Source: Gloeophyllum trabeum ATCC 11539
Lineage: Eukaryota; Basidiomycota; Agaricomycetes; Gloeophyllales; Gloeophyllaceae
Length of the DNA: 64,000 bases
Direction: 5' to 3'
Assembly: GCF_000344685.1 (NCBI RefSeq)
Contig: NW_006920412.1
Span: forward strand, 1,070,647 to 1,134,646
Positions 25,377 through 35,425 of the stretch are shown here, piece after piece. The notes below the pieces were generated by a model, which worked only from the letters and a program-made list of their open reading frames with translations, did no database searches and was not told the DNA's origin. The number at the start of each line of letters is the position of its first letter. The first letter of the stretch is position 1. The translations under genes and the position numbers were made by a program.

Positions 25377-27143
25377 TCACTCCCGAGGCGCCTTCTCCCG
25401 GATTGCACTCGCATCCGCAGAGGCATCCACGGTTGTATCCGCTGTCGTGTCCGCCGCTGTGTCCGCCGCTGTGTCCACTGAGGTATCAGCCGCCGTGGTC
25501 GCAGCTAATCTCCTCTTCTCTGGGACCTTCTTCATATCACTACCAGGGGTACCGGTATTCGTAGACGTACTGGGCGACGGCGAATGACTCCCACCTGCCC
25601 CCTGCCGCGGCGGAGTGGCCGCAATCACATCGGCATACGAGGGAGGGTTGAAGCGCTGTCTTGACCTAGGCGGCGTCGTGATATAATCGCCTTGATCATC
25701 GTCGTCCAGAAGAGACGGAGAGGTCACGTCTCGGCGAGGCGAAGAGAGAATGACGTCGATGGACTGGGATTGGTGGTGCAGCGAGGTGGTGCTCTCAGAC
25801 CCGGCGCTCGTCGTCCGGCTGTGCCAGCCTGCCCGCGAGGGGGAGAGGCCGCCTTCGACGTCCGTGGATGCGATCGTGAATTCTGTGCTCGGCATCCGGC
25901 GGGAAACGTAGGTATTGCGGTGTGCCACAGCGGCCGTGGTCGTGTTCGTGTTCGCCATACCGCTCAGGTTGAGGGGAGTGGTGGTGCCCATCTCGGTCAT
26001 GTCGCCTGAGAAGGCCGTCGTGCCGGAAAGTGAATGCTTGTGAAGCGTCCCGTTGTTCCCGTTGACTCCTGGCTGCTCCCAGTTCTCTTTGGCCTGTCGA
26101 CGCTTGCGGATAATTCTCCAGGCTACAATACCAAGGATAGCAGACAGCAGCGCGATAGCGCCGACTACACCACCCGCAATTGCGCCGACAGGGGTCTTCT
26201 TCGACGAAGTGTCATCAGGGAGGTCGGAATGGCCTGACCAGACTAGTCAGCATCTGAAGGTCATGGAGGAGTTGTGAACACGCTCACCCTGCCCAGCCAG
26301 ATTCTGAGCTGAAGTCAGATCGAATATCCCGTTCGACCATGTCGTAGCTAGGTTGACGCCCTAAGCTTATCTCCTACTTTTGCATAATTCATGAAGACTC
26401 ACGATCGGTACCCGCCCAGTACGGTATGGCAGTGGTGTCTGGCACGGTGAAGTTACTTGTGGGCCAATATCTAGAGTCACCTCAGAGCAAGCACAGTCGG
26501 ATATACCAACCTAACTCACGTGCTTGTAGAGTAGTAGCCGGTGCAGTTAGTCTTGTATGCATCCCAGCTAGACCCGGGGACCACTCTTCAGTATGCAACA
26601 AGGCAAGGCATGTATTTACGGAGACGTACGTATGGACCGACTCTGCAAATGCTGAGCCTTGGCACAAGGTGCAAGCGCTGATCAGATTGTATGCAGACCA
26701 GGAACTATAAATGTACGTCAAGAAAGCTCGGGATTGCTTAATGCAACGAACGCTCACCATTCACAGACGTCTACAGGCGTGCACGTCTGCCCGGGTGTAT
26801 TGTACGAGGTGATGGGATTGTTCTGCAGAGGCTGGATAGTCCAGCCTACGCATTGAGTCGATATCGTCAGCCATAGGACGCATCGAAAAGCAAGTCACTA
26901 CTTACTTCCTTCGTTGCATCTCGCCAACAAGTACGCCAGGACAAGGCACGGCGACTGTTGCAGGTGATTGTCCATCCAGCTATATTGGGACTGGCACACG
27001 ACATTGGAGTTGACGGACAGGACTTTGGCTTTGGCGTCGTTGAGCGTGCAGCCGTTAGCTTGGGCCAGTACCGAAGGCAGAAAAATCATGATGGAGAGTA
27101 AAATAAGGATACATATCATTGTTGATGTCCGCAGCTCGTACAA
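25377..27143 (-). CDS. Signal-peptide, Cys-rich, single-pass membrane protein (copy A)
   Basis: The N-terminus is a signal peptide (MICILILLSIMIFLPSVLA, with a second possible start 24 bases upstream). A Cys-containing ectodomain follows, with CQSQYSWMDNHLQQSPCLV, LAYLLARCNEGS, CECSWSAYNLISACTLCQG and WDAYKTNCTGYY. A juxtamembrane Ser/Asp stretch leads to one membrane helix (VGAIAGGVVGAIALLSAIL) with a basic stop (WRIIRKRRQ). The cytoplasmic tail of about 240 residues is rich in Ser, Thr and Pro and ends in degenerate Ala-Asp-Thr repeats. At least six introns interrupt the ectodomain. Architecture is that of the single-pass wall-sensor or receptor-like proteins common in basidiomycetes, but no ligand or partner can be named. 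A clear relative lies at 44225-45538 on the same strand. Confidence 0.75.
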
Positions 27144-28521
27144 CAGAATACAAAAGAGAGCAAAGACGAGGATGGCTGACTCGAGTCACCAGCAAACCTC
27201 GAGGAGAGTTTGTTCCCGAAAGTCAATGTCGGAGACAGAGGTCTTAGACTAGTTCAGGAGCTACGAGCGTCGGGCCACCAAGGCAGGATGGCGGGGAAGC
27301 CGGGCTTAGCCCACGCGGTGTAGCACAGACCTGCTCGAGCAAGCCTGAAGCCGATCGAAGGCGGTACGGCAGCCAGAGTGAAGATATCAGGCCGATTGCA
27401 GAGATAACTCCATGAATAGCCTACAGGTATAGGCGCCAGGGGCACACCTGCTACATCACATTCGGCTGCCTGTGGGCGCGCGTCCTAGCTGAATCTGGGA
27501 GTGGTAAAGATTTGACCATGATATCACCGTCAATTCTCCCATAATGAAGACCATACCTGATATGAAGCCAGAGACGCCTACTCATGCCGTATAATAGGCT
27601 CGACATATCATGGAAGCAGATGTTACTGCAGGTCGCGCGCTCGCCATGGCTGAACGCCGTGTACTGCGGGCGATTAACCTGGGACAACGGCCAAGGGCAT
27701 CGTCTGGCTGCGACGGTGCATGCGTGCAGCCTCGTTGTGGCCGGTCGTGACTTCAAGTTGACGGGTACAGTAATTATCATAGCACAGCACGAGAAGCGTG
27801 GGAACACGCTATATTTGCACAGCCCTCTCAACTCTTCGTCCAGATCTCTCCTTCGTTCCTTCCACATCATTCCCCTTGGGGAATATCGGTCAGCGAGCCA
27901 TATGCACCGCGTGACTCTTGTTTCAAGTATGTGCCTTAGCCGCTGAGCGTTGGCTTTCGGATGCAGAGCTGTGTGTGATTGAAGGTAACCAAACTGAAGA
28001 GCGTACATCTTCCAAGTGCCAGTCTCGTTTTAATCCCAACCTGGCACGGAAGCTTATCTCTCCAAAGATACCCGTATCGGTCTATGCAGAAAATCCCTTG
28101 TTGGCGTGGTTTGTACTCGGCGGCAACCGATTCCGAGTAACCCGACCCTCCGAGGACGCCTTGGATGCGATGCGCAAAGAATCGGTGGCATCAGCGTTCA
28201 TTCCGGCCTCCCATTTTTCCGTTAGTCCAGTTGGGATGTCCTGGAACACATCTTTCCGGTTCTCTCGTGCATAATCCACGTTTCCGACCAGAAATCTGGG
28301 CACGTGTGCCTGGTAGGCCTGCGGGATCTGTATCCTTCACCCAATAGCGTGGCCTTAGCGTGTATTTGATCGTAAGTCGAAAGCACCGCTTCCCCGGTCC
28401 AGGTTCGTTCCTCGGCATGATGCAACCCAAGAAAGGATTGCTCATTTAAAAGAGGCCATGCAAAGGGCGCCCGCCCTTCGGTCTTGCGACTCCTGCCAGA
28501 GGAAAGGAACGGTAGACCACC
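27144..28521. other. Intergenic region without a supported gene
   Basis: This 1.4-kb stretch separates the divergent copy A membrane gene and the GH5 gene. It contains a reverse open frame of 185 codons (27451-28008) and a forward one of 120 codons (27584-27946). Both have Arg/Cys/His-rich compositions unlike a folded protein, and neither has a recognisable motif. I read the region as promoters and non-coding DNA. Confidence 0.4.
28445..28452 (+). promoter_or_regulatory. TATA-like box of the GH5 gene
   Basis: The sequence TTTAAAAG lies about 75 bp before the GH5 start codon, a spacing suited to a TATA element. A CCCCGG hexamer near 28393 fits the CYCCRS form of the CreA/Mig1 carbon-repressor site, but one weak match proves little. 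Confidence 0.3.
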
Positions 28522-30686
28522 ATGCGTCTGTCCCTGTCTGTTCCTTTGATCTTCGGTGCTCTGTTGGCTTCTGCGACGAGCCAGACTCCCTCTCGCACTG
28601 TGAAGCGTGACGACTCGTCAAAGTTTGTTACGACTTCTAATGGCCAGTTCCATTACAATGGACAGTGAGTGCTTAAAGTTATGAGATACTCGGGCAAAAC
28701 TCACAAGATCACTCACCATTGTCAGAGACTTCCGCTTTGTAGGAACCAATGCCTATTGGCTTCCCACCCTCAACGATGAGGATATTGCGAATACATTGGG
28801 TAATATGTCTGCGGCAGGAATCAAAGTCGTCAGAGTGTGGGCCTTCAATGGTTAGTCCGAATTTTTCCCTGGGGATTTTCTAGTTGCTCACCGCGTCATA
28901 AAATTTTAGACGTTGAAGCTCCCACTGACGAGGGTATATACTTCCAAACCCTTTCCAATGGAATTGGCACTATCAACGACGGTCCCAACGGCCTTCAGCG
29001 ACTGGACAAAGTAATAGAGCTTGCTGAGAAGGCGAACATGTGGGTTATCCCATCCCTGACCAACAACTGGTTCCCGACTGTCGACAACACTCCGTCGCGT
29101 CGGTGGGCGACCGACACACCGCGCAATTATTTGTCCAACGATTACGGTATGTCGACAGTCTTCCTGCGCCAGTCGGGCGCTGAGTTATGTGACTCTAGGC
29201 GGTATGGACGCATACGTCAAGGCCTTCATCGGCGCGAATGGCAACCACGATGAATTTTACACAAACGAGAAAATCCTCAATGCATTCACGAATTACACGA
29301 CCCAGATTGTATCTCGCTACGTCAATAGCCCCGCAGTATTTGCCTGGGAGCTGGCCAACGACCCGAGGTTGGTGTTCGATCATTGTCTCTACCTGCCTTT
29401 CGCTTACTCTCTCGTGCAGGTGTTATTCTACTCTCACTGCGAGCTCTTCCTGCACTCCGCAGACCATTACGCAGTGGCACTCTACTGTCGCTCAGCACAT
29501 CAAGTCGGTAGACCCCAACCACCTTGTCAGCTCCGGGTTAGTATCTCCACCGTTGTACTGCGCTCTTCATTAATGATTCGCGCTCGCAGCAACCAAGGCT
29601 TCTTCTGCGTGGACTGTCCCAAGTTGTTCCCCCCAACCACGCCTCCGCCCCAAACCTCTCCAGCCCCGGGTGAGAAACGCCGGAGCGTTCAGCCCTTGTC
29701 GAAGTCGAGGCTGTTCCTTGAGCGCCAAGAGGCAAGGAAGAGGACTAGGGAAGCCAGGAAGAGGTCAGGTTCCGCTGAGCCGATTGCCATGAAGATTCGT
29801 GGAAGGTGGGGCGCCGTAGCTGCGAAGCGCCAGAGCTCTAGCACTGCGTCCGCGTTCGACGGATCTCAGGGTGTCGATAGTCAAGATATCTTGAACATCC
29901 CTGAGATCGCGTTCGGCACTGCTCAGCTCTTCCCTGACCAGGATCAATACGCCGTCGACGGCTCAATCACTGCCGATGACTACGACGCGCTAGTCCAAGA
30001 GGGTATTAGCTGGATTCAGCTCCAGGCTCAGTCCGCGAAGACGTACGTTTCGTTATATTCATTCCACGCTTCTGTGGCTGAGGTGTATCGTCTAGGTATA
30101 ACAAGCCGGTGTTCCTGACCGCGTTCGGTCTGGTCTCTCAGAGCAATGCACCGTATTTTGTCCCATTCAACAACACGGTGCCCGTCAGCTCTGGGCGGAC
30201 ATTCATCACCGATCAGCAACGTGACGAGGCATATGTCCAGTGGCTGAATGGTGCGTGTTTACGTCGGGTCATATCTATTAATGGAACGAATGCTGACCTG
30301 GACTGCTCTAGCTGGCTACACTAGCGGATTGAGCGGCATGGTCCAATATCAGGTAAATAACCAATTACTGCCGTCATCTGAATTATAAAGTCGCTGACCG
30401 TCCTGGTGACAGTGGGGTCAATCGAACCTGAATGCGAAGGCGGGGGCGTCACCATCTAGCGCCAAGTTCCGCCGTCAAGGAACTTCCAACCCGAACTACA
30501 ACTACTCACCCCAGTCACCCAACGACGGTTACTCGTACGTTTCAGTTTACTTCTGCGCACGTTGGCAGTGGCTGAGCGATGTTTGTCGTTAATAGGGACC
30601 AAGGCGCTCAATGGGCGTCGGATGTCGGAGGCTCGATGGGCTGGCCTAGTCTCATGGATCAGCTGGCATCGCTTCTACACTTCTGA
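28522..30686 (+). CDS. GH5 (mannanase-like) secreted protein lacking catalytic Glu residues
   Basis: The signal peptide is [20 protein letters not shown], followed by a Lys-Arg site (TVKRDD). The body follows the GH5 subfamily 7 endo-beta-1,4-mannanase pattern: [85 protein letters not shown] and [10 protein letters not shown]. In active members these last sites read NEPR (acid/base Glu), FGTxH (substrate-binding His) and LEEFG (nucleophile Glu). Here the residues are Asp, Gln and Ala. An unusual Pro-rich then Lys/Arg-rich insert (about 29620-29830) follows the GFFC motif. About nine introns are present; TGA is at 30684-30686. By motif loss it should not hydrolyse mannan by the normal mechanism, so a binding role is more likely. 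The family call is firm, activity is inferred. Confidence 0.85.
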
Positions 30687-31361
30687 GTGACGCACGCAAA
30701 ATTGTACGGTAGGCGTTTGACGACGGATTGGGCGTGGACCACCTGATTTAATTTACTTGGGCATGGACTCGTGTAGCCATGACTGGGATGACGAACGTTC
30801 GTATAGCTTACCTACGTATTAATACACATTTGTTACCGTACGAGGCATCATGGACTGTCGATAGACAATCGTAGTGGGAGTTGATAGGGGACGGTGATTG
30901 GTAGTCGTTGCTTGAAGACATCAGTGCGTTTGCAGTCAACTGTTGCAATGTCGGCGGAGGAAGCAGATACCCATTGCGATGTGCTTACCCTGTCTACTCG
31001 CCCACGACAAGTCGCGATCGCGACGACCCGCCGCGATGCACCAATTGACGGTAGGGTAATAAGCGTGGAAACGTTGATAATCCTTACCGTGGGAAGGTAT
31101 CTGTATTGCGATTATCTGGTCAACAAATGTGGCTACAGTGTACACTGACTGCAGCTGTCCTCCTCCTGTGCTTCCGTTTAAGACATTGGACTCACCTGCT
31201 CCTAAAAACTCCAAACAACCCATGTATTTGAAGAAGTGAAGGAAATAACAACAGAGATGTTTGAATCGAAGATCGAAGGGTGTCGTTATACAGACTAAAA
31301 CTGATACTACAAGAGAACAAAGGGACAAAGAGCGAATGTGCATAAAGGTCGTTAGGGTCAT
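30687..31361. other. Convergent intergenic region
   Basis: About 675 bp lie between the ends of the convergent GH5 and DUF7918 genes. Short open frames on both strands have no motif. I see no RNA gene or repeat. Confidence 0.4.
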
Positions 31362-32609
31362 TCAGGTATCGTCAGTCATGTCTTTATCGTCGTCCTTGTC
31401 GTCTTTCTTCATAGGCAGGTACGGATTGGTGGGATCAGGACTTGTAGGAAACCTACTCGACCATACGAAGATGCTGTCTTTGAACGACTGCGTCTGTGTC
31501 GGGTCCTCGAAACTGCCGGTGCTTTGGTTGCTCTGGTTACTCTGGTTCGACACGGTCCGCATTGCTTGGCCAATACCTGGCGGCTACACTGGGTGATCAG
31601 CGCGATTGCTGTGGCGGCTTCTACACAGACTAGGTGCCCTTACCCTTCTTACTCCGCCGGAGAGGGCCCTAGCGGCCTGCTTAGGACTTGGGGTCGCTCG
31701 AGGAGTTATGGGACCGGACGAAGTTCTGCTAAGCACTTGTTCTTCCTCTTCCGTGAATTGTGGGACCTCCGATATGGAAGAGATGATGCCCTGGGCTTGC
31801 AAGAAGTCTGCGTGGACAAAGAGGGTTAGCGGAAGGATGTGATAGTGTGTTCAGCGAACCTGGCGAACGATACCGGAATACGAAGGTAACGTAGGATCCT
31901 GGACTTCTTCTATCGTATGGTTGGGTACTGAAAGTCTTTGGGTGTTGGAGCCACGTCTCTCTTTCCTGACCAAATCTACATCGAAGGCTCAATCCAGGAC
32001 GAAACTCCCGCCACAGCGTAACCACAGACCCAATACAATGATCGCCGACTTTCTGCGGCCCCTGCATCCTGTCCGGCACCTGCCTCGGTGCATCAGACTC
32101 CTTCTCCGCCAGTCGCTTCACGCGTCTAATCTTCAGTATTATCGTACCGAGGTTAGCTCGGCTCGTTGTCGTTCCTTCTCCAGCTTTCTCTGCGGACCTT
32201 CATCTATCATGACACGCGTAAGGCATGGTAGTAAACGCGCACCTCCATCTGGAACTTTGGAGAAAGTGAATGGCCTCTCCGCGCTTGGACCAGTCCTGAC
32301 ACCTTCTCGGTATGCCTCCCCTTCCCCAGCCAGGAACCTGCCGGCGCACACGAATCCATCCAGTTGAATGTACGCGGCCGTGTCGATCTTGCTACCGTGG
32401 TCTTTCCAGTGGATCACGAACGCCTGATGCAAGTTCAAAATCATAACCCTAAGATGTGGAACTCACGTGGCCACGCGCACCTTGCCTTCGTAACTTGGTA
32501 TCCAGCACGTAACACGGTGGGTCTTACTGTCAGTAGCAACTTCGAATTCCGGTAGTATTCGTCCTTCGCAGGATATCCATGCAGAGAACCCCCGGTGCGA
32601 GACTGTCAT
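31362..32609 (-). CDS. DUF7918-type basidiomycete protein
   Basis: The N-terminal pattern is that of a widespread Agaricomycete family of unknown function: MTVSHRGFSAWISCEGRI, then VTCWIPSYEGK, then FVIHWKDHGS after an intron, and LDGFVCAGRFL. Further exons give FTFSKVPDGGARLLPC, a basic helical stretch (KIRRVKRLAEKESDAP) and SPGSYVTFVFRYRS. The C-terminal part is low complexity (repeated SNQ units, then MKKDDKDDDKDMTDDT) with the stop at 31362-31364. The last intron runs from the GTAAGA donor after ALSGG to the acceptor before PPGIGQ. Such proteins are often multicopy and have no proven function. They carry no signal peptide, so a cytosolic or nuclear location is likely. Start and stop are well supported; internal joins are approximate. 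Confidence 0.72.
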
Positions 32610-33137
32610 GCTTTTGATAAAAGATGGATGTAAGTCCTGAATCGTGCAAGAGGTCTGTGGAACGTATGTCGGTGTTCTACGAGAAATTGTGCAGGCGTCG
32701 CTCAAAAATCAGAGACGCAGGAGCATTCCAACACTTGAGTATAATAATCGTGGAGGGGTTAGTGGAGGTTCGCGGCCACACCTGTGTGACCTTATGGGTC
32801 CACGCATTTTTCAACATCCACGTGCACTGATCCGCCATCTAAATTGTTATTGTTGCATAGATGCCGACGTCGATGAAGTAGTGTACAATCAGAAACACGA
32901 TAGCAGAATCGTCTACCACAGATACTCTGAGAAGTATTACAGTGAATCGTCCTGCATAACAAGTGGAAGCAGACGCAAATCTGTTCGGGGATGGTAGTAC
33001 ATAGTACATGTACGTGTGACTCCGTGTCGCGTTACGTCACGCGCCGCCACGCGTCTCATTACATGTCCAGGTTGTTATCCGCCAGCGCGTTCAGACTGCT
33101 TGCATCCTGCCCTTTCAGCTTTACAAGCAGACCTAAC
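32610..33137. promoter_or_regulatory. Divergent promoter DUF7918/APE1 with MBF-like boxes
   Basis: This 528-bp gap lies between divergent starts. Near the AP-endonuclease side it holds TCGCGT at 33027-33032 and ACGCGT at 33049-33054, about 85-110 bp before the ATG, similar in kind and distance to the boxes before RPA2. Function is inferred. Confidence 0.35.
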
Positions 33138-34429
33138 ATGCCTCCAAAAAGAAATGCAAAGCGAAAGGCGTCTGAATCCGAGGACGACAACGCGGAACCG
33201 ACTCAACCGAAGGCTTCCACGTCGAAGCGTTCCAAAGCCTCGTCTAACGCGGATGACGCCCCCACGCCCGAGAACGCGCAGCCCACAAATAAGGTCTTGC
33301 CCACTACTATTAGCTTTCCTAAGAAGCTAGAAGGTACAGTGAGAATAGCCACCTGGAACATATGCGGTCTAGCCGCCGCACAGAAGAAGGGATTTAAGTA
33401 CTACGTGGAAGCAGAGGATCCTGACGTCTTGATTCTCACCGAGACAAAGGTACACTTGGAATTAATGTCCACGGCTGCCTAATCAAATGCTTTGCTCAGG
33501 TGAACAACGATCCAGTGGATCCTGCTCTGGCCAGTCGCTTCCCGCACCGACACTGGGCTATATCAGATAAAAAGACGTACTGTGAGTCCGTCGGTCTTAC
33601 CTTGCGATGATTGACAGCTAACGGGACCGCAAGCTGGCGTGGCTCTCTTGTCAAAGGTCAAGCCTCTGAGTGTAACCAAAACGTTGCCTGGTCATCCTCA
33701 TCCAACCTCAGTGAAGGGACGCATACTCACCGCAGAATTTGACAATTGCTATGTCGTAGGGACATATGTTGTCAATGCGGGAGAAAAGCTCAAGGTAGTA
33801 TTTTGCTGTATGGCGTGACTTAAAACGACTGAGCTTGGTTTTTCTCCAGACGCTTGACGCAAAAAAGGAGTGGAATACCCACTTCGAGGCGTATATTCGG
33901 GAGCTGGATGGGAAGAAACCCGTGATATGGGGAGGTGACTTGAACGTCGCTCCTACAGAACTAGGTTAGTGGCTAGTCACTATAACTGAGGCCAACGGCG
34001 ACCTCTGACGGTTCTCGTGCAGACCTAGCGAACCCGAAGAGAAACTGGAATAAGACAGCCGGATACACTGAAGCCGAAACGTCTTCCTTTGCTCGTATAT
34101 TGAACCCACCGGACAGAGACTCAGACTCAGACTCTCCCGGATCTCCGGGCAAGTTCGTCGACATCTGGCGACAGCTACATCCTACGGACAAACACTACAC
34201 CTACTTCTCATACCGGTTCAACTGCCGAGCCAAAGGCCTCGGGTGGCGGATAGACATGTGTAAGCCTGCACCTCTGATTCGCTGGGCCATGACGAGCGCT
34301 GACGACGATCTGGCAGTCGTTGTGAGTCAGCGCATATCTGACCGAGTCAAAATGTGCGAAATTCGGAGTGAGATCTATGGGGCGTCCGATCATTGTCCCG
34401 TGGTTCTGGAAATAGAGGGTGGACTATAA
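33138..34429 (+). CDS. Class II AP endonuclease (APE1/ExoIII family)
   Basis: This enzyme cuts DNA at abasic sites in base-excision repair. A Lys/Ser/Glu-rich N-terminus (MPPKRNAKRKASESEDD) carries a likely nuclear localisation signal. The exonuclease III fold follows with its metal and catalytic motifs: VRIATWNICGLAAAQKKG, VLILTETK, VALLSKVKPL, WGGDLNVAP, RIDMFVVSQRISDRVK and GASDHCPVVLEIE. It lacks the GRF zinc finger of APE2 proteins, so it matches APE1 rather than APE2. Five introns are seen. The last joins GWRIDM plus one base to TCGTTGTG, giving the expected Phe-Val-Val. The stop is at 34427-34429. The upstream region holds ACGCGT/TCGCGT boxes. Identity is secure. Confidence 0.93.
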
Positions 34430-34859
34430 CGAAGGATGTGAATTTATTCCTATGGGTCAGGAGTGCTGCCTCAAGATCTTCTTCACCTGTGCTGAGAGAC
34501 GGATCTCACCCACTGTTTGGGAGATGTCGGTGCCGCACTGTTAATCTGAGAAGCTCCCGCGTGTATGACGTTTTGCTTGACGCCTTCTTAAACTGTAATT
34601 AGTTGATGACGTCCGATCGTACGTAGCGGCTTTGAGCCGCCCACACTAAGTAGTCCCCAGGGGTTTTACACATGTACTCCACCAATTAACCATAACCCAT
34701 ATTACCGGAAGTCCAAAGTAGAGCACAATGCGAAAATCAGTCCGTCGCTTATACACCAATCTTCCATACGAAACCCCAGTGAACGATATTGGTCACCCAT
34801 CGCGACATGAGATCACCGGAAATATCGAGGGTATCCCTTTAGTACAGCCCGCTAGCAAT
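34430..34859. other. Convergent intergenic region
   Basis: About 430 bp lie between the stops of the AP endonuclease and the Cys-rich secreted protein. I see only short frames without motifs. Confidence 0.4.
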
Positions 34860-35425
34860 CTAGCACTTGGCGCTGCCGGGGCAATTGCCTTGGTAGATGT
34901 TCTGCAGGTCTCCATTCTATAAAAGCAAAGATTAGGTCCATCTCGCATTGCAGGTCCAAAATTTGTTACCTGATCCCAGGTACAAGCACCGTTGGGGTAG
35001 GCGCACTGGTATCCTTCGAACTGGTTAATGAGGACGCCAGAGTCGCCATTCAAGTCAGCAGGGCAGTCACAGCCCCCGGAAGCGCAGGGAGCGGAAGACG
35101 GGCAGTTCCCTTGGGCAATGTCCTGCAGCTGACCGCTCTGTAATTCTTTGAGTCTTAACTGAATAGAAAGACAGAAACATTGGCCTACAGCGATAGCCCA
35201 AGCGCAGGCGCCTGAAGGGTAGGCGCACTGGTAACCGGGGAAGACGTTGATCAAGACGCCGGAGTCACCGTTGAGGTCAGTGGGGCAAGGGCATCCGCCT
35301 GCGCCTCCGGGGTAGCATCCAATCAAAACCTGGCCGGCATCAGCGCGCCTCGTGAGGCTCGTAGCTTGAACAGCGACGGTCGCGGCCAGGGAAAGGGTTG
35401 CAAACGAACGGAGAGTCGCAAACAT
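34860..35425 (-). CDS. Small secreted Cys-rich protein with duplicated domain
   Basis: A signal peptide (MFATLRSFATLSLAATVAVQA) is followed by a Kex2-like Arg-Arg site (SLTRRADAG). Two copies of one domain make up the rest. Copy 1 has GCPCPTDLNGDSGVLINV, YQCAYPSGACAW and QDIAQGNCPSSAPC. Copy 2 has GCDCPADLNGDSGVLINQ, YQCAYPNGACTW and QNIYQGNCPGSAKC, ending in TAG at 34860-34862. Over the first 32 residues of the unit about 26 are the same. An intron lies at the same point in each copy, just after the ACxW motif, in phase 0. The mature protein would be about 140 residues with some 13 Cys. No known fold is evident. Secretion, small size and Cys content suit an effector-like or wall-associated role, which is inference. 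Confidence 0.8.
35106..35265 (-). repeat. Protein-level duplication, unit 1 (coding)
   Basis: This is the first copy of the Cys-rich unit inside the secreted protein, with its own phase-0 intron. Coordinates are approximate. Unit 2 lies at about 34863-35085 and also includes its intron. Confidence 0.55.

Noticed and set aside
27451..28008. Reverse open frame of 185 codons
   Set aside because: No start context, motif or homology is evident, and the Arg/Cys/His-rich composition looks non-coding. A forward frame overlaps it.
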